Assembly: GCF_001187505.1 (NCBI RefSeq)
Contig: NZ_CP012150.1
Coordinates: 6,420,048-6,484,047, forward strand
Length of the DNA: 64,000 nt
Direction: 5' to 3'
Origin: Mycolicibacterium goodii
GTDB taxonomy: Bacteria; Actinomycetota; Actinomycetes; Mycobacteriales; Mycobacteriaceae
Position numbers and translations under genes: made by a program. Under the pieces are notes generated by a model. The model saw only the letters and a program-made list of their open reading frames with translations, was not told the DNA's origin and did no database searches. Below are positions 53,271 to 61,690 of the stretch, piece by piece. Within the stretch, counting starts at the first letter, position 1, and every line of letters starts with the position of its first letter.

Positions 53271-54211
53271 CGTTTGAAGTTGCGATGAAACCTCGGACCT
53301 CCCCCACGTGGACCGCCACGCTCGACAGACTGACCGCCCTGCCCCGCGGTGAGCAGTACGCGGCGCTCACCGAACTGCGCGCCCGCCTGCAGCGCACCGA
53401 AACCGAGGCATGGAACACCACGTTCGGGCCCGACAGCCTCTACAACGCGTGGACCCGGCTGCCGTTCGTCGAATCGATCTACGTCCACAACCGTTCCGCG
53501 ATCGCCGACGCGCTCGACGGGCGCACCGACTGGCGCGTGGTCGAGATCGGCGGCGGCAACGGCGCACTGTGGCAAGGTCTTCTGGAGTCCCTTCCCCCTG
53601 GCACGTTCACCCTGATCGACCCCAACCCGGACGCACACCAGGCCGTGCAGAAGCGACTCCCCGCCGGCGTCGACTTCCGCTCCGTGGTGGCACCTGTCGC
53701 GTCGGCCGCCATCCCGACCGCCGACGTCGTCGTCTGCAGCTTGACGTTGCATCACCACGCCGGCGAGAACGCCGCGCAACGCGCGGCGTACGCACTGGGC
53801 GGCGACGGCAAGGTCGAGATCCTGCGGCGCGTGGTCGAGGCGCTGCGGCCCCGATCAGGCATCGGGGTGCTCAACGAGGCGGACTGCTACAACGACATCG
53901 CGCTGCCACCCGGCGACGAGACACTCGTCGACCACTTCCTCGACGTGTACGTGCGACGTGCGGCACGCGCGGTGGCACAGGCCATCGACTCGGCGCCAAC
54001 GGAATTCGCGTTGACCGAGGCATGGGAGGCGATCCTGCGGCACTGGTGTCTCGAACAGGTCGACTACGCCTTCGTCGGGCGAGAAGAACGCGACGTCTAC
54101 GAACTCGACGTCGCCAGTTGGGAGCGACTGCTGCGGGAAGCGGGTGCCGACGACATCACGCATCGATACACCGACGCATGGAACCTGTTCGTGCAGTATC
54201 TGTTCCGATGA
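53267..54211 (+). CDS. SAM-dependent methyltransferase
   Basis: A 314-aa class I methyltransferase: VVEIGGGNGALWQGLLESLPPGTFTLIDPNPDAHQAVQKRLP (motif I) and TADVVVCSLTLHHHAGENAAQRAAYALGGDGKVEILRRVVEALRPRSGIGVLNEADCYND. It methylates an unknown small molecule. ATG 53267 overlaps the TetR stop by 4 nt, so it belongs to the regulator's operon and may act on the product of the divergent oxidase. Confidence 0.8.
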   Translation: MTFEVAMKPRTSPTWTATLDRLTALPRGEQYAALTELRARLQRTETEAWNTTFGPDSLYNAWTRLPFVESIYVHNRSAIADALDGRTDWRVVEIGGGNGALWQGLLESLPPGTFTLIDPNPDAHQAVQKRLPAGVDFRSVVAPVASAAIPTADVVVCSLTLHHHAGENAAQRAAYALGGDGKVEILRRVVEALRPRSGIGVLNEADCYNDIALPPGDETLVDHFLDVYVRRAARAVAQAIDSAPTEFALTEAWEAILRHWCLEQVDYAFVGREERDVYELDVASWERLLREAGADDITHRYTDAWNLFVQYLFR

Positions 54212-54288
54212 GCGAGTAGCCGATTCCGACGCTGGACGCGGTCGCGCGCGTGCCTGCACGACGATTCGGCGTCCGCACAACGGCGGTT

Positions 54289-54789
54289 TCAGTCGGTCCG
54301 CCGTCCGATCCTGGCGTGGATCAGATGCGGTCCCCGCGCCCGGATGGCGGCCTCGAACTGCCACGCCAATTCGTCTGTCGTGTCCGCGCTCGTCGCGGGA
54401 ACACCGATACCCTCGGCCACGGCCGCGAAATCGATTGCCGGATTGCGCAGCTCGATCAGCGGGGCGGCCCGTTGCGGCATGTCACCGATGCGATCCGCCT
54501 CCCGTCGGATCGAGGCGTATCCGGCGTTGTCGAGAAGGACCACGGTGACATCGGCACGCTCGCGCGCCATCGTCCATAGCGCCGAGATCGTGTACATGGC
54601 GCTGCCGTCGGCCTGTAACGCGATGACCGGACGGTCGGGCGCGGCGATCGCTGCGCCCAGCGCGACCGGAAGTCCCTGCCCGATGGCGAGGCCGGTGATC
54701 CCCAGCGCGTCGTGGCGCGCCGCGCCGGGTGCCACTTCGGCGAACGCTCCCGCCGGCGACGGGTCACCCTCTGGCATGCTCGATCCCAC
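54289..54789 (-). pseudogene. C-terminal fragment of a thiamine-diphosphate enzyme (acetolactate-synthase type)
   Basis: About 166 residues remain, beginning SPAGAFAEVAPGAARHDALGITGLAIGQGLPVALGAAIAAPDRPVIALQADGSAMYTISALWTMARERADVTVVLLDN, which is the C-terminal TPP-binding domain (GDGS...N Mg2+/diphosphate motif: here ADGSAMYTISALW). The N-terminal pyrimidine-binding and central domains of such enzymes (about 520-550 residues) are absent upstream. It cannot be a complete member of the family; it is a remnant unless a partner subunit supplies the rest. Confidence 0.7.
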
Positions 54790-54875
54790 CGGCCCCTCCG
54801 CTCACACGCTCTGTGTTGTGGAACGGCGCGCGACGCGGAAGCGTTCGCACGCCCCCGGCGTCGCGGATCGACCGT

Positions 54876-56030
54876 TCAGTGGGTGAGCACCGGTTCGGCT
54901 TGGCGCGTGGGTTCTTCGGGCCGCGCCGTGGCAGTCTCTTTCGCGTCCGGCGCGGGAATCTCGGGCCTGCTCCCCCACGGGAAGGCGAGCCGGACGATCT
55001 TGCGGACCACGGTGCCGAACTGCTTGTGCAGTGGGCCGCTGTTGTACGGCAGGCCGTAGCGTTGGCAGATCTCGCGCACCTCCGCGGAGATCTCGGCGTG
55101 CCGGTGTGCCGGGATATCCGGGAACAGGTGGTGCTCGATCTGGAACGACAGGTTGCCGGACAGGATGTGGAACAGCTTGCCGCCGGTGAGGTTCGCCGAA
55201 CCCAGCAGCTGGCGGAAGTACCACCGGCCGCGGGACTCGTTCACGGTCTCCTCGACGGAGAACTCCTGGGTGCCGTCCGGGAAGTGCCCGCAGAAGATGA
55301 TCATGAACGCCCACACGTTGCGGGTGAGATTGGCGGTGAGGTTGCCCGCGAACACCAGCGGCGCGAACGGACCGGCCAGCAACGGGAACGCCACGTAGTC
55401 CTTGACGGTCTGCGACTTGGTCTTGTGCCAGATCTCCCGCAGCACTTCGCGTTTGTCGGCGACGCTGATCTCCCCGGCGCGGATCCGCTCGGTCTCCAGT
55501 TCGTGCAGCGCGACGCCGTACTGGAACAGCACCATCAGCAGGAATGCGTACAGCGGGTTGCCCAGGAAATACGGGCTCCACCGCTGATCCGGGCTCATGC
55601 GCAGGATGCCGTACCCGATGTCGCGGTCCATGTCGACGATGTTGGTGTAGGTGTGGTGCATGTAGTTGTGAGAGTGCCGCCACTGGTCGGCCGGGCAGGC
55701 GGTGTCCCACTCGAATGTCTTGGAGGACAGGGCCGGATCCCCCATCCAGTCGTACTGCCCGTGCATCACGTTGTGGCCGATCTCCATGTTGTCGAGGATC
55801 TTGGACACCGCCAGCATCGCGGTGCCGGCGAACCAGAACGGCGGGAAGATGCTGGCGAACAGCAGCGCCCGGCCGCCCACCTCGAGGGTGCGCTGGGCCT
55901 TGATGACGTTGCGGATGTAGGTGGCGTCGCGCTCGCCGAGATCGGCGACCACGCGCTCACGGATGGCGTCGAGTTCGCGGCCGAACGCATCGGCCTGCTC
56001 GGGGGTCAGGGTGTAGGTGGGTGTGCTCAT
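54876..56030 (-). CDS. membrane fatty acid desaturase, DesA3-like
   Basis: A 384-aa acyl-lipid desaturase of the DesA3 (Rv3229c) type. The three His boxes of the diiron site are visible: HNVMH, HSHNYMHH and IEHHLFPD. Hydrophobic helices flank them. It introduces a double bond into a fatty acyl chain, using electrons from the reductase upstream. ATG 56030 follows AGGGAACTCCC. It is 28 nt downstream of the reductase gene on the same strand and so forms an operon with it. Confidence 0.9.
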   Translation of the reverse strand: MSTPTYTLTPEQADAFGRELDAIRERVVADLGERDATYIRNVIKAQRTLEVGGRALLFASIFPPFWFAGTAMLAVSKILDNMEIGHNVMHGQYDWMGDPALSSKTFEWDTACPADQWRHSHNYMHHTYTNIVDMDRDIGYGILRMSPDQRWSPYFLGNPLYAFLLMVLFQYGVALHELETERIRAGEISVADKREVLREIWHKTKSQTVKDYVAFPLLAGPFAPLVFAGNLTANLTRNVWAFMIIFCGHFPDGTQEFSVEETVNESRGRWYFRQLLGSANLTGGKLFHILSGNLSFQIEHHLFPDIPAHRHAEISAEVREICQRYGLPYNSGPLHKQFGTVVRKIVRLAFPWGSRPEIPAPDAKETATARPEEPTRQAEPVLTH

Positions 56031-56058
56031 GGGAGTTCCCTTCCGTCGAATCTTCGGT

Positions 56059-57150
56059 TCACAAGCGCAGGTCGACATCGCCGACGGGTGCGGTGACGCA
56101 GATCTGGATGTCTTCGCTGTCGGTGCCGGAGACCGCACCGGTGATGAGGTTGCGCACGGCACCGCGGGTCTTGGTGCGGGTGCAGCTGTGGCAGATACCC
56201 ATTCGGCATCCGCTCTGTGGGGTCAGACCGGCGGCCTCGGCCTGCACGAGCAGGGGTTGACCGTCGTCGCGCACCGCAACGGCGCTGTCGGTGAAGGTCA
56301 CGGTGCCGCCGCTGGCGGTGGCGTCGAACGTGGGTGGGACGAAGCTCTCGGCCTGCACGTTGTCGCAGTGTTTTTGCACGGCTGCGACGAGATCGGGTGG
56401 GCCACAGACGTATACGGCGTCGGGCGGGTCGCCCAACAGCGCCGCTTCGAGGTGTGCGGGTCCGAAGCGTCCGGTCAGGTCGGTGCCCGCGTGGTCGCGG
56501 GTGTACCCGTGCAGCACCCGGACCCCTGGCATGGCGGCGCTGATGCGGTCGAGCTCATCGCGGTAGCACGCCTCGGTGGCGCTGCGCGCGTAGTGCAGGA
56601 ACCCGATCTGTCCGGTGAACGCCTGTGCACGAAGCGTGCGCAGCATCGACAGCACCGGGGTGATCCCGCTGCCGCCCGAGACGAACAGGATGCGCCGCGG
56701 CGGCGGGTCCGGTAGGACGAAGTCGCCGCCGACGGAGTCCAGCCCCAGCACCATTCCCGGGTGGGCGTGTTCGCACAGGTACGTCGAGACCAGACCGCCG
56801 TCGTGGCGGCCGATGGTCAGTTCGATGGCCGCAGCGCCCGCGGCGCCTGCGGGCGAATAGCACCGCGTGCGTCGCCTGCCGTTGATCTCGACGGACAGGT
56901 TGATGTGCTGCCCGGCCCGGAAACCGCTGAACGCGTCGTTGGGTTCGAGGGTCAGGGTGACGCTGCGCGGCGTCTGCCGTCGCACCGCGACGACTCTGGC
57001 GCGTGCGTCGCGGCGCGTCCAGGTGGGCTCGACCAACTCGGTGTAGCGGTCGACACCGTGCGGGCCGGTCAACAGGTTGGCCAGCCGCGCGATGCGCGGG
57101 GTGGCCAGCAACCGCCTGCCGAATCCGGCCGCAGTCGTTTGAGTGAACAT
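56059..57150 (-). CDS. ferredoxin reductase-like electron partner of the desaturase
   Basis: A 363-aa protein like Rv3230c. The FAD domain is RARVVAVRRQTPRSVTLTLEPNDAF..AGQHINLSVEINGRRRTRCYSPAG, the NADPH domain is ILFVSGGSGITPVLSMLRTL, and the C-terminal plant-type 2Fe-2S domain has CRMGICHSCTRTKTRGAVRN. It passes electrons from NADPH to the DesA3-like enzyme. ATG 57150 lies inside the direct-repeat operator; GTG codons earlier are ignored. Divergent from a TetR gene. Confidence 0.88.
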   Translation of the reverse strand: MFTQTTAAGFGRRLLATPRIARLANLLTGPHGVDRYTELVEPTWTRRDARARVVAVRRQTPRSVTLTLEPNDAFSGFRAGQHINLSVEINGRRRTRCYSPAGAAGAAAIELTIGRHDGGLVSTYLCEHAHPGMVLGLDSVGGDFVLPDPPPRRILFVSGGSGITPVLSMLRTLRAQAFTGQIGFLHYARSATEACYRDELDRISAAMPGVRVLHGYTRDHAGTDLTGRFGPAHLEAALLGDPPDAVYVCGPPDLVAAVQKHCDNVQAESFVPPTFDATASGGTVTFTDSAVAVRDDGQPLLVQAEAAGLTPQSGCRMGICHSCTRTKTRGAVRNLITGAVSGTDSEDIQICVTAPVGDVDLRL

Positions 57151-57237
57151 GTGTACACAGTGCGTGCGTTCTCTGGGGCGTGTCAACGATCAATTCGCTT
57201 TCTGTGCTACGGTTCACATCAGTGAACAGACGTACAC
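57142..57237. promoter_or_regulatory. two-copy operator AGTGAACA-N3-GTACAC
   Basis: The 17-mers at 57142-57158 (agtgaacaTGTgtacac) and 57221-57237 (agtgaacaGACgtacac) share all but three central bases. Each has the imperfect dyad GTGAAC / GTACAC. One copy spans the reductase start and the other the TetR start. A third dyad, GTTCAC-ATCA-GTGAAC at 57212-57227, overlaps the second. It is a likely binding site for the TetR protein. Confidence 0.6.
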
Positions 57238-57896
57238 CGAGTACCCGAACACGACGATCGGAAACATCGCGTTCGCGCGACACCCTGTCCCGCGAGGAGC
57301 GCAAGGAGGCCACCCGCCGGGCACTGATCGCCGCCGCGCTGAAGCTGTTGAAAGACCGCAGTTTCAGTGCGTTGAGCCTGCGTGAGGTCACCCGCGAGGC
57401 GGGTATCGTCCCGGCCGCCTTCTATCGGCACTTCGACTCGATGGACGCGCTGGGCCTGGTGCTCATCGACGAATCGTTCCGCTCGCTGCGCGACACGCTG
57501 CGCGGTGCCCGCACGGGACGACTCGATCCGCACCACGTCATCGAATCCTCGGCCGAGATCCTGACCGGCAGCTTCAACGAGCGTCGCGAGCACTGGCGGT
57601 TCATCGCCCGCGAACGGTCCGGCGGGGCGCCGGCGCTGCGCTACGCGATCCGCACCGAGATCCGGTTGATCACCTCCGAACTCGCGATCGACCTGGCCCG
57701 CTTCCCCGCGCTCAAGGACTGGAGCAGCGAGGACCTCAACATCCTGGCCAACCTGTTCGTCAACGCGATGATCTCGACGGCCGAAGCCCTCGAGGACGCC
57801 ACCGACGCGCAGTCCATCGAGACCATCCACCGCACGGCGGTCAAACAGCTGCGGATGATCGCCGTCGGGGTCAACGGCTGGCGCAGCGCGGACTGA
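57222..57896 (+). CDS. TetR-family regulator of the desaturase operon
   Basis: A 224-aa regulator. LSREERKEATRRALIAAALKLLKDRSFSALSLREVTREAGIVPAAFYRHFDSMDALGLVLIDE is the DNA-binding domain. It resembles TetR proteins that control fatty-acid desaturation (DesT-like) by position. GTG 57222 lies inside a repeat (57221-57237), so the protein could block its own translation start. The ligand, probably an acyl-CoA, is inferred. Confidence 0.82.
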   Translation: MNRRTPSTRTRRSETSRSRDTLSREERKEATRRALIAAALKLLKDRSFSALSLREVTREAGIVPAAFYRHFDSMDALGLVLIDESFRSLRDTLRGARTGRLDPHHVIESSAEILTGSFNERREHWRFIARERSGGAPALRYAIRTEIRLITSELAIDLARFPALKDWSSEDLNILANLFVNAMISTAEALEDATDAQSIETIHRTAVKQLRMIAVGVNGWRSAD

Positions 57897-58066
57897 GCTA
57901 CCGGTTTCGAACCCGCGTCGGCCGGTGGACCGTGTGCCCTCCGCCTCCCGGCCGACCCTGGTGTGATATTGGACTCGACTGCCCACCGCCGACTGGCATG
58001 TCAGGCGAGTCCGGTGCCAGCATGGGATACATGGTCGTAACACCCCCGAAACAAGGCTGGTGACAA

Positions 58067-58654
58067 GTGCCCGTCACGAGCCGGCGTCGATGGTGGGTGC
58101 TGCGTGCCCTCGGTAAGAATCCGCTCGTTCGGCGCACCGACCGCATCGAGGCGCTCGCCGTCGTTTTCGCGATCGTCGTCAGCGTCCTCGTCATCCCGTT
58201 CGTGATCTCGTTCAGCGACGAGGTGCACGCCGGTCAACTCCGCGAAGCCGCGACGCAGGCGCAGACGCGTAAGCAGATCCCGGCGACGGTGGTCAACGAC
58301 AGCGAATCCGACGTCGAAGGCGCCAACGTCCGCATCGTCGGCATCACCTGGACCATCAACGGCGAGAAGCACACCGGCGCCCTGCGCCCGACCTCCAAGG
58401 TCCAGCCGGGCGATCAGGTCCAGATCTGGGTCGACCCGAAGGGTCAGCGTGTACCGCCGCCCATCTCCCCGACGACCGCAAGGGCGTACGCGACCGGTTC
58501 GGCCGTCGCCCTGTGGGCAGCCATCACCGTGCTGTGTGGGTTGCTGGCCGCTCTGACCCGCAAGGTGCTCGACCACCAGCGGGCGCACGCCTGGTCCGAC
58601 GAGCTGTATCTGCTGCTGAACCACGGCGACGGCCGCACCAAGTGGTCCCGCTGA
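58067..58654 (+). CDS. Rv1733c-type membrane protein
   Basis: A 195-aa protein with helix ALAVVFAIVVSVLVIPFVISF near the N-terminus and ATGSAVALWAAITVLCGLLAALT near the C-terminus. The 95-residue outer part (TATVVNDSESDVEGANVRIVGITWTINGEKHTG) lies between. This layout matches the two-helix Rv1733c family, of which the M. tuberculosis member is DosR induced. The start is GTG 58067. Function unknown. The stop lies 6 nt from a convergent gene. Confidence 0.75.
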   Translation: MPVTSRRRWWVLRALGKNPLVRRTDRIEALAVVFAIVVSVLVIPFVISFSDEVHAGQLREAATQAQTRKQIPATVVNDSESDVEGANVRIVGITWTINGEKHTGALRPTSKVQPGDQVQIWVDPKGQRVPPPISPTTARAYATGSAVALWAAITVLCGLLAALTRKVLDHQRAHAWSDELYLLLNHGDGRTKWSR

Positions 58655-58660
58655 GTTCCG

Positions 58661-58942
58661 CTACGTACACGCACTCACGCTGACCCGCCGTCCGACGTTC
58701 GCGCACACGCTGACGTTCGGGGCCGGCGGCGGAGGCGGCGGCTCGGATGCCGGCGGTGGAGGCGGCGGCGGGGGCGGTGTGAGCGCGTCGTTGAGTTCCG
58801 AGAGCGGGTCGGCGCAGCCGCTGATGTCGACGTGCCTGCCGCCGACCGAACCGCAGACGGTGGCCTGCGCCGTCGGCACCGCGACGAATCCGGCGCCGAC
58901 ACACATCAGTGCTGCCGCGGCCACCAGCCACAGTTTCACCAT
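58661..58942 (-). CDS. secreted proline-rich protein
   Basis: A 93-aa exported protein. Signal peptide VKLWLVAAAALMCVGAGFVAVPTAQA is followed by a short mature part with CGSVGGRHVDISGCADPLSEL, a Pro-rich stretch (nine prolines, then six), and a final CANVGRRVSVSACT. Four Cys may form two disulfides. AGGAG lies 7 nt before ATG 58942. No function is known; similar mycobacterial proteins are small secreted proteins of unknown role. Confidence 0.7.
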   Translation of the reverse strand: MVKLWLVAAAALMCVGAGFVAVPTAQATVCGSVGGRHVDISGCADPLSELNDALTPPPPPPPPPASEPPPPPPAPNVSVCANVGRRVSVSACT

Positions 58943-59013
58943 CGCGCAACTCCTTGCTCTGCAGTCACACCATTTTGCGGTCCGGCGCACCAAAACGTTG
59001 ACGATTGCGAAAA

Positions 59014-59889
59014 TTAGCCGAGGGCGCGGCTGCTCACGAATTCCCGCCGCTGCCCGCTGACCGGGTCGTCGAACACCAGGCGCTGCGCCAGCAGCCGCAA
59101 CGGGCGGCTGAAGTCGTCGGGCGCCACGTCGATCACGCTGGGATAGAACGGATCACCGGTGATCGGCAGGCCGATCGACGCCAGGTGCACCCGCAGTTGA
59201 TGGGTGCGCCCGGTGCGCGGGGTCAGCCGGTACACCCCGGCGCCGAGCGCCTCGACATGGGTTTCGGCATTGGGCTCACCGGGTTCCTCGGTGGCCTGTA
59301 ACCGCCCGCGGTGCTTGACGATCCGGCTACGCAGCGTCACCGGCAGGTCGACCGTTGCGGTGCCGTCGGAGTGCGCCAGGTACGTCTTCTGCACGTCGCC
59401 GCGCGCGAACATGGTTTGATACCGCCCGCGCAGTTCGCGCCGCGCCGTGAACAGCAGCACGCCCGCGGTCAGCCGGTCGAGGCGGTGCGCGGGTGCCAGT
59501 TCGGGCAGGTCGAGTTCCCGCCGCAACCGCACCAGCGCGGTCTGGGTGACGTGCCTGCCACGCGGCATCGTCGCCAGGAAGTGCGGCTTGTCGACGACGA
59601 CGATGTCGTCGTCGCGGTACAGGACCGGGAGGTCGAACGGCACCACGACCTCGTCGGGCAGTTCGCGGTACAGGTACACATGGCTGCCCGCGGGCAGCAC
59701 CGTCGACTCGTCGAGGACCGTGCCGTCGGCCGAGAAGACCTCACCGGCGCGGACTTTCCATCCCGCGCCGAAGCGCCGGTCGAGTTCGTCGACCAGTCGT
59801 CCGCCCTGGACCTGCAGACGCGCGGGACCGATCCCCTCGTGCCCCGGACGTTCCGGCAGGCCTTGCGGGGACCGTGCCCGGCGCCTCAA
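59014..59889 (-). CDS. RluA-family RNA pseudouridine synthase
   Basis: A 291-aa protein. An N-terminal S4-like part (LVDELDRRFGAGWKVRAGEVFSADGTVL) precedes the synthase domain: LYRDDDIVVVDKPHFLATMPRG, APAHRLDRLTAGVLLFTARREL (catalytic Asp in HRLDR) and YRLTPRTGRTHQLRVHLASIGLPITGDPFYP. It is similar to M. tuberculosis Rv3300c. TTG 59889 overlaps the glpD2 stop by 4 nt and is the natural start; upstream in-frame codons lie inside glpD2. It modifies uridine in rRNA or tRNA; the site is unknown. Confidence 0.85.
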   Translation of the reverse strand: MRRRARSPQGLPERPGHEGIGPARLQVQGGRLVDELDRRFGAGWKVRAGEVFSADGTVLDESTVLPAGSHVYLYRELPDEVVVPFDLPVLYRDDDIVVVDKPHFLATMPRGRHVTQTALVRLRRELDLPELAPAHRLDRLTAGVLLFTARRELRGRYQTMFARGDVQKTYLAHSDGTATVDLPVTLRSRIVKHRGRLQATEEPGEPNAETHVEALGAGVYRLTPRTGRTHQLRVHLASIGLPITGDPFYPSVIDVAPDDFSRPLRLLAQRLVFDDPVSGQRREFVSSRALG

Positions 59890-61631
59890 TTGAGCGGTAC
59901 CGGTTCGAGGATCTCGGCGCGGGCCTCCGGTGCGGCCTGGCGCAGGGCGTCGGCGGACTCGTCGTCGGGTTGCTGCTGCGAGCGCACCTCGGCGTCGACC
60001 CTGGCGGCGTAGGTGGCCACCTCGCGGTCGACGTCCTCGGCAGTCCAACCCAGCACCGGGGCAACCACTTCGGCGACCTCACGCGCACAGTCGACGCCGC
60101 GGTGCGGGTACTCGATCGAGATCCGCATGCGCCGGGCGAGGATGTCCTCGAGGTGCAGCGCGCCTTCCGCCGCGGCGGCGTAGGCGGCCTCGACCTTGAG
60201 GTACACCGGGGCCTCGGTGATCGGTTCGAGCAGTTCGGGTTTGCCGTCGGCGAGCGCGAGCACCTCACCGATCAGCGAGCCGTACCGGTCCAGCAGGTGC
60301 CGCACCCGGTACGGGTGCAGGCCGTACTGGCGGCCCACATGCTCGGTCTGGTTGATCAGCGCGAAGTAGCCGTCGGCGCCCATCAGCGGAACCTTCTCGG
60401 TGATCGACGGCGCCACCCGCGTCGGCACGAACTCCGCGGCCGCGTCGATCGCGTCGGCGGCCATCACGCGGTAGGTGGTGTACTTCCCGCCTGCGATCGC
60501 GACCAGACCCGGCGCCGGCACCGCGACCGCGTGCTCGCGCGACAGCTTGGACGTCTCCTCGCTCTCACCGGCCAGCAGCGGGCGCAGGCCCGCATACACC
60601 CCGTCGATGTCGTCCGGCGTCAACGGCGTGGCCAGCACGGTGTTGACATGGCCGAGGATGTAGTCGATATCGGCCTTGGTCGCGGCCGGATGCGCCAGAT
60701 CGAGGTTCCAGTCGGTGTCGGTGGTGCCGATGATCCAGTGCGTGCCCCATGGGATCACGAACAGCACCGACTTCTCGGTGCGCAGGATGATCGCGACCTC
60801 GCTGACGACGCGGTCGCGCGGCACCACGATGTGCACGCCCTTGGAGGCCCGCACGCGAAAGCGTCCGCGCTGCTTGGACAACGCCTGGATCTCGTCGGTC
60901 CACACGCCCGTCGCGTTGACCACGACGTGTCCGTTGACCGAACCGACCGTGCCGTCTTCGGAGTCGCGCACCCGCACGCCGGTGACCCGGTCACCCTCGC
61001 GCAGCAGGGCAACCACCTGCGTCGAGGTGCGCACCACGGCGCCGTAGTGGGCCGCGGTCCGCGCCACGGTCATGGTGTGCCTGGCGTCGTCGACAACGGT
61101 GTCGTAGTAACGGATTCCACCGATCAGCGAACTGCGTTTGAGACCGGGAGCCAGGCGAAGCGCGCCGGCCTTGGTCAGATGCTTCTGCGCCGGAACCGAT
61201 TTCGCGCCGCCCAACTGGTCGTAGAGGAAGATGCCCGCCGCGACGTAGGGCCGCTCCCACCACCGGTTGGTCAGCGGGAACAGGAACGGCAAGGGCTTCA
61301 CCAGATGTGGCGCCAGCGTCGTCAGCGACAATTCGCGCTCGTGCAACGCCTCACGCACGAGCCCGAACTCGAGCTGCTCGAGATAACGCAGCCCGCCGTG
61401 GAACATCTTGCTGCTGCGGCTCGAGGTACCCGACGCCAGATCGCGCGCCTCCACCAGCGCGACCTTGAGCCCGCGGGTGGCCGCGTCGAGCGCAGCGCCG
61501 GCCCCGACGACACCGCCGCCGATGACGACGACGTCAAATTGCTGATTTCCGAGTTGCTCCCAGGCTTGCGCCCGTTGCTGTGGCCCGAGGAAGGTTTGCC
61601 CGTCGCCCGGAGCCGAGATCGGGACAGTCAC
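59886..61631 (-). CDS. glpD2: glycerol-3-phosphate dehydrogenase (FAD, aerobic)
   Basis: A 581-aa flavoprotein close to M. tuberculosis GlpD2 (Rv3302c) along its whole length: FDVVVIGGGVVGAGAALDAATRG (FAD), SSRSSKMFHGGLRYLEQ, IPWGTHWIIGTTDTDWNLDLAHP, GLVAIAGGKYTTYR. It oxidises glycerol-3-phosphate to dihydroxyacetone phosphate and feeds the quinone pool at the membrane. GTG 61631 starts at the position of the M. tuberculosis protein; an upstream in-frame start is weaker. It is next to lpdA as in M. tuberculosis; phoY1 is absent between it and the pseudouridine synthase. Confidence 0.92.
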   Translation of the reverse strand: MTVPISAPGDGQTFLGPQQRAQAWEQLGNQQFDVVVIGGGVVGAGAALDAATRGLKVALVEARDLASGTSSRSSKMFHGGLRYLEQLEFGLVREALHERELSLTTLAPHLVKPLPFLFPLTNRWWERPYVAAGIFLYDQLGGAKSVPAQKHLTKAGALRLAPGLKRSSLIGGIRYYDTVVDDARHTMTVARTAAHYGAVVRTSTQVVALLREGDRVTGVRVRDSEDGTVGSVNGHVVVNATGVWTDEIQALSKQRGRFRVRASKGVHIVVPRDRVVSEVAIILRTEKSVLFVIPWGTHWIIGTTDTDWNLDLAHPAATKADIDYILGHVNTVLATPLTPDDIDGVYAGLRPLLAGESEETSKLSREHAVAVPAPGLVAIAGGKYTTYRVMAADAIDAAAEFVPTRVAPSITEKVPLMGADGYFALINQTEHVGRQYGLHPYRVRHLLDRYGSLIGEVLALADGKPELLEPITEAPVYLKVEAAYAAAAEGALHLEDILARRMRISIEYPHRGVDCAREVAEVVAPVLGWTAEDVDREVATYAARVDAEVRSQQQPDDESADALRQAAPEARAEILEPVPLN

Positions 61632-61690
61632 GGTTCTCAGGCTACGTGGCACGCCTCAGATTTGCCGGTTGCCGGGCCGGTCAAACCCGA

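Noticed and set aside
57895..57945. A T-arm-like GGTTTCGAACCC and a nearby D-arm-like sequence on the other strand (GGTAGCTCAGTCC), suggesting a tRNA or tRNA fragment.
   Set aside because: The elements are in the wrong order, no acceptor stem or anticodon arm pairs, and the D-arm-like part lies in the end of the TetR gene.
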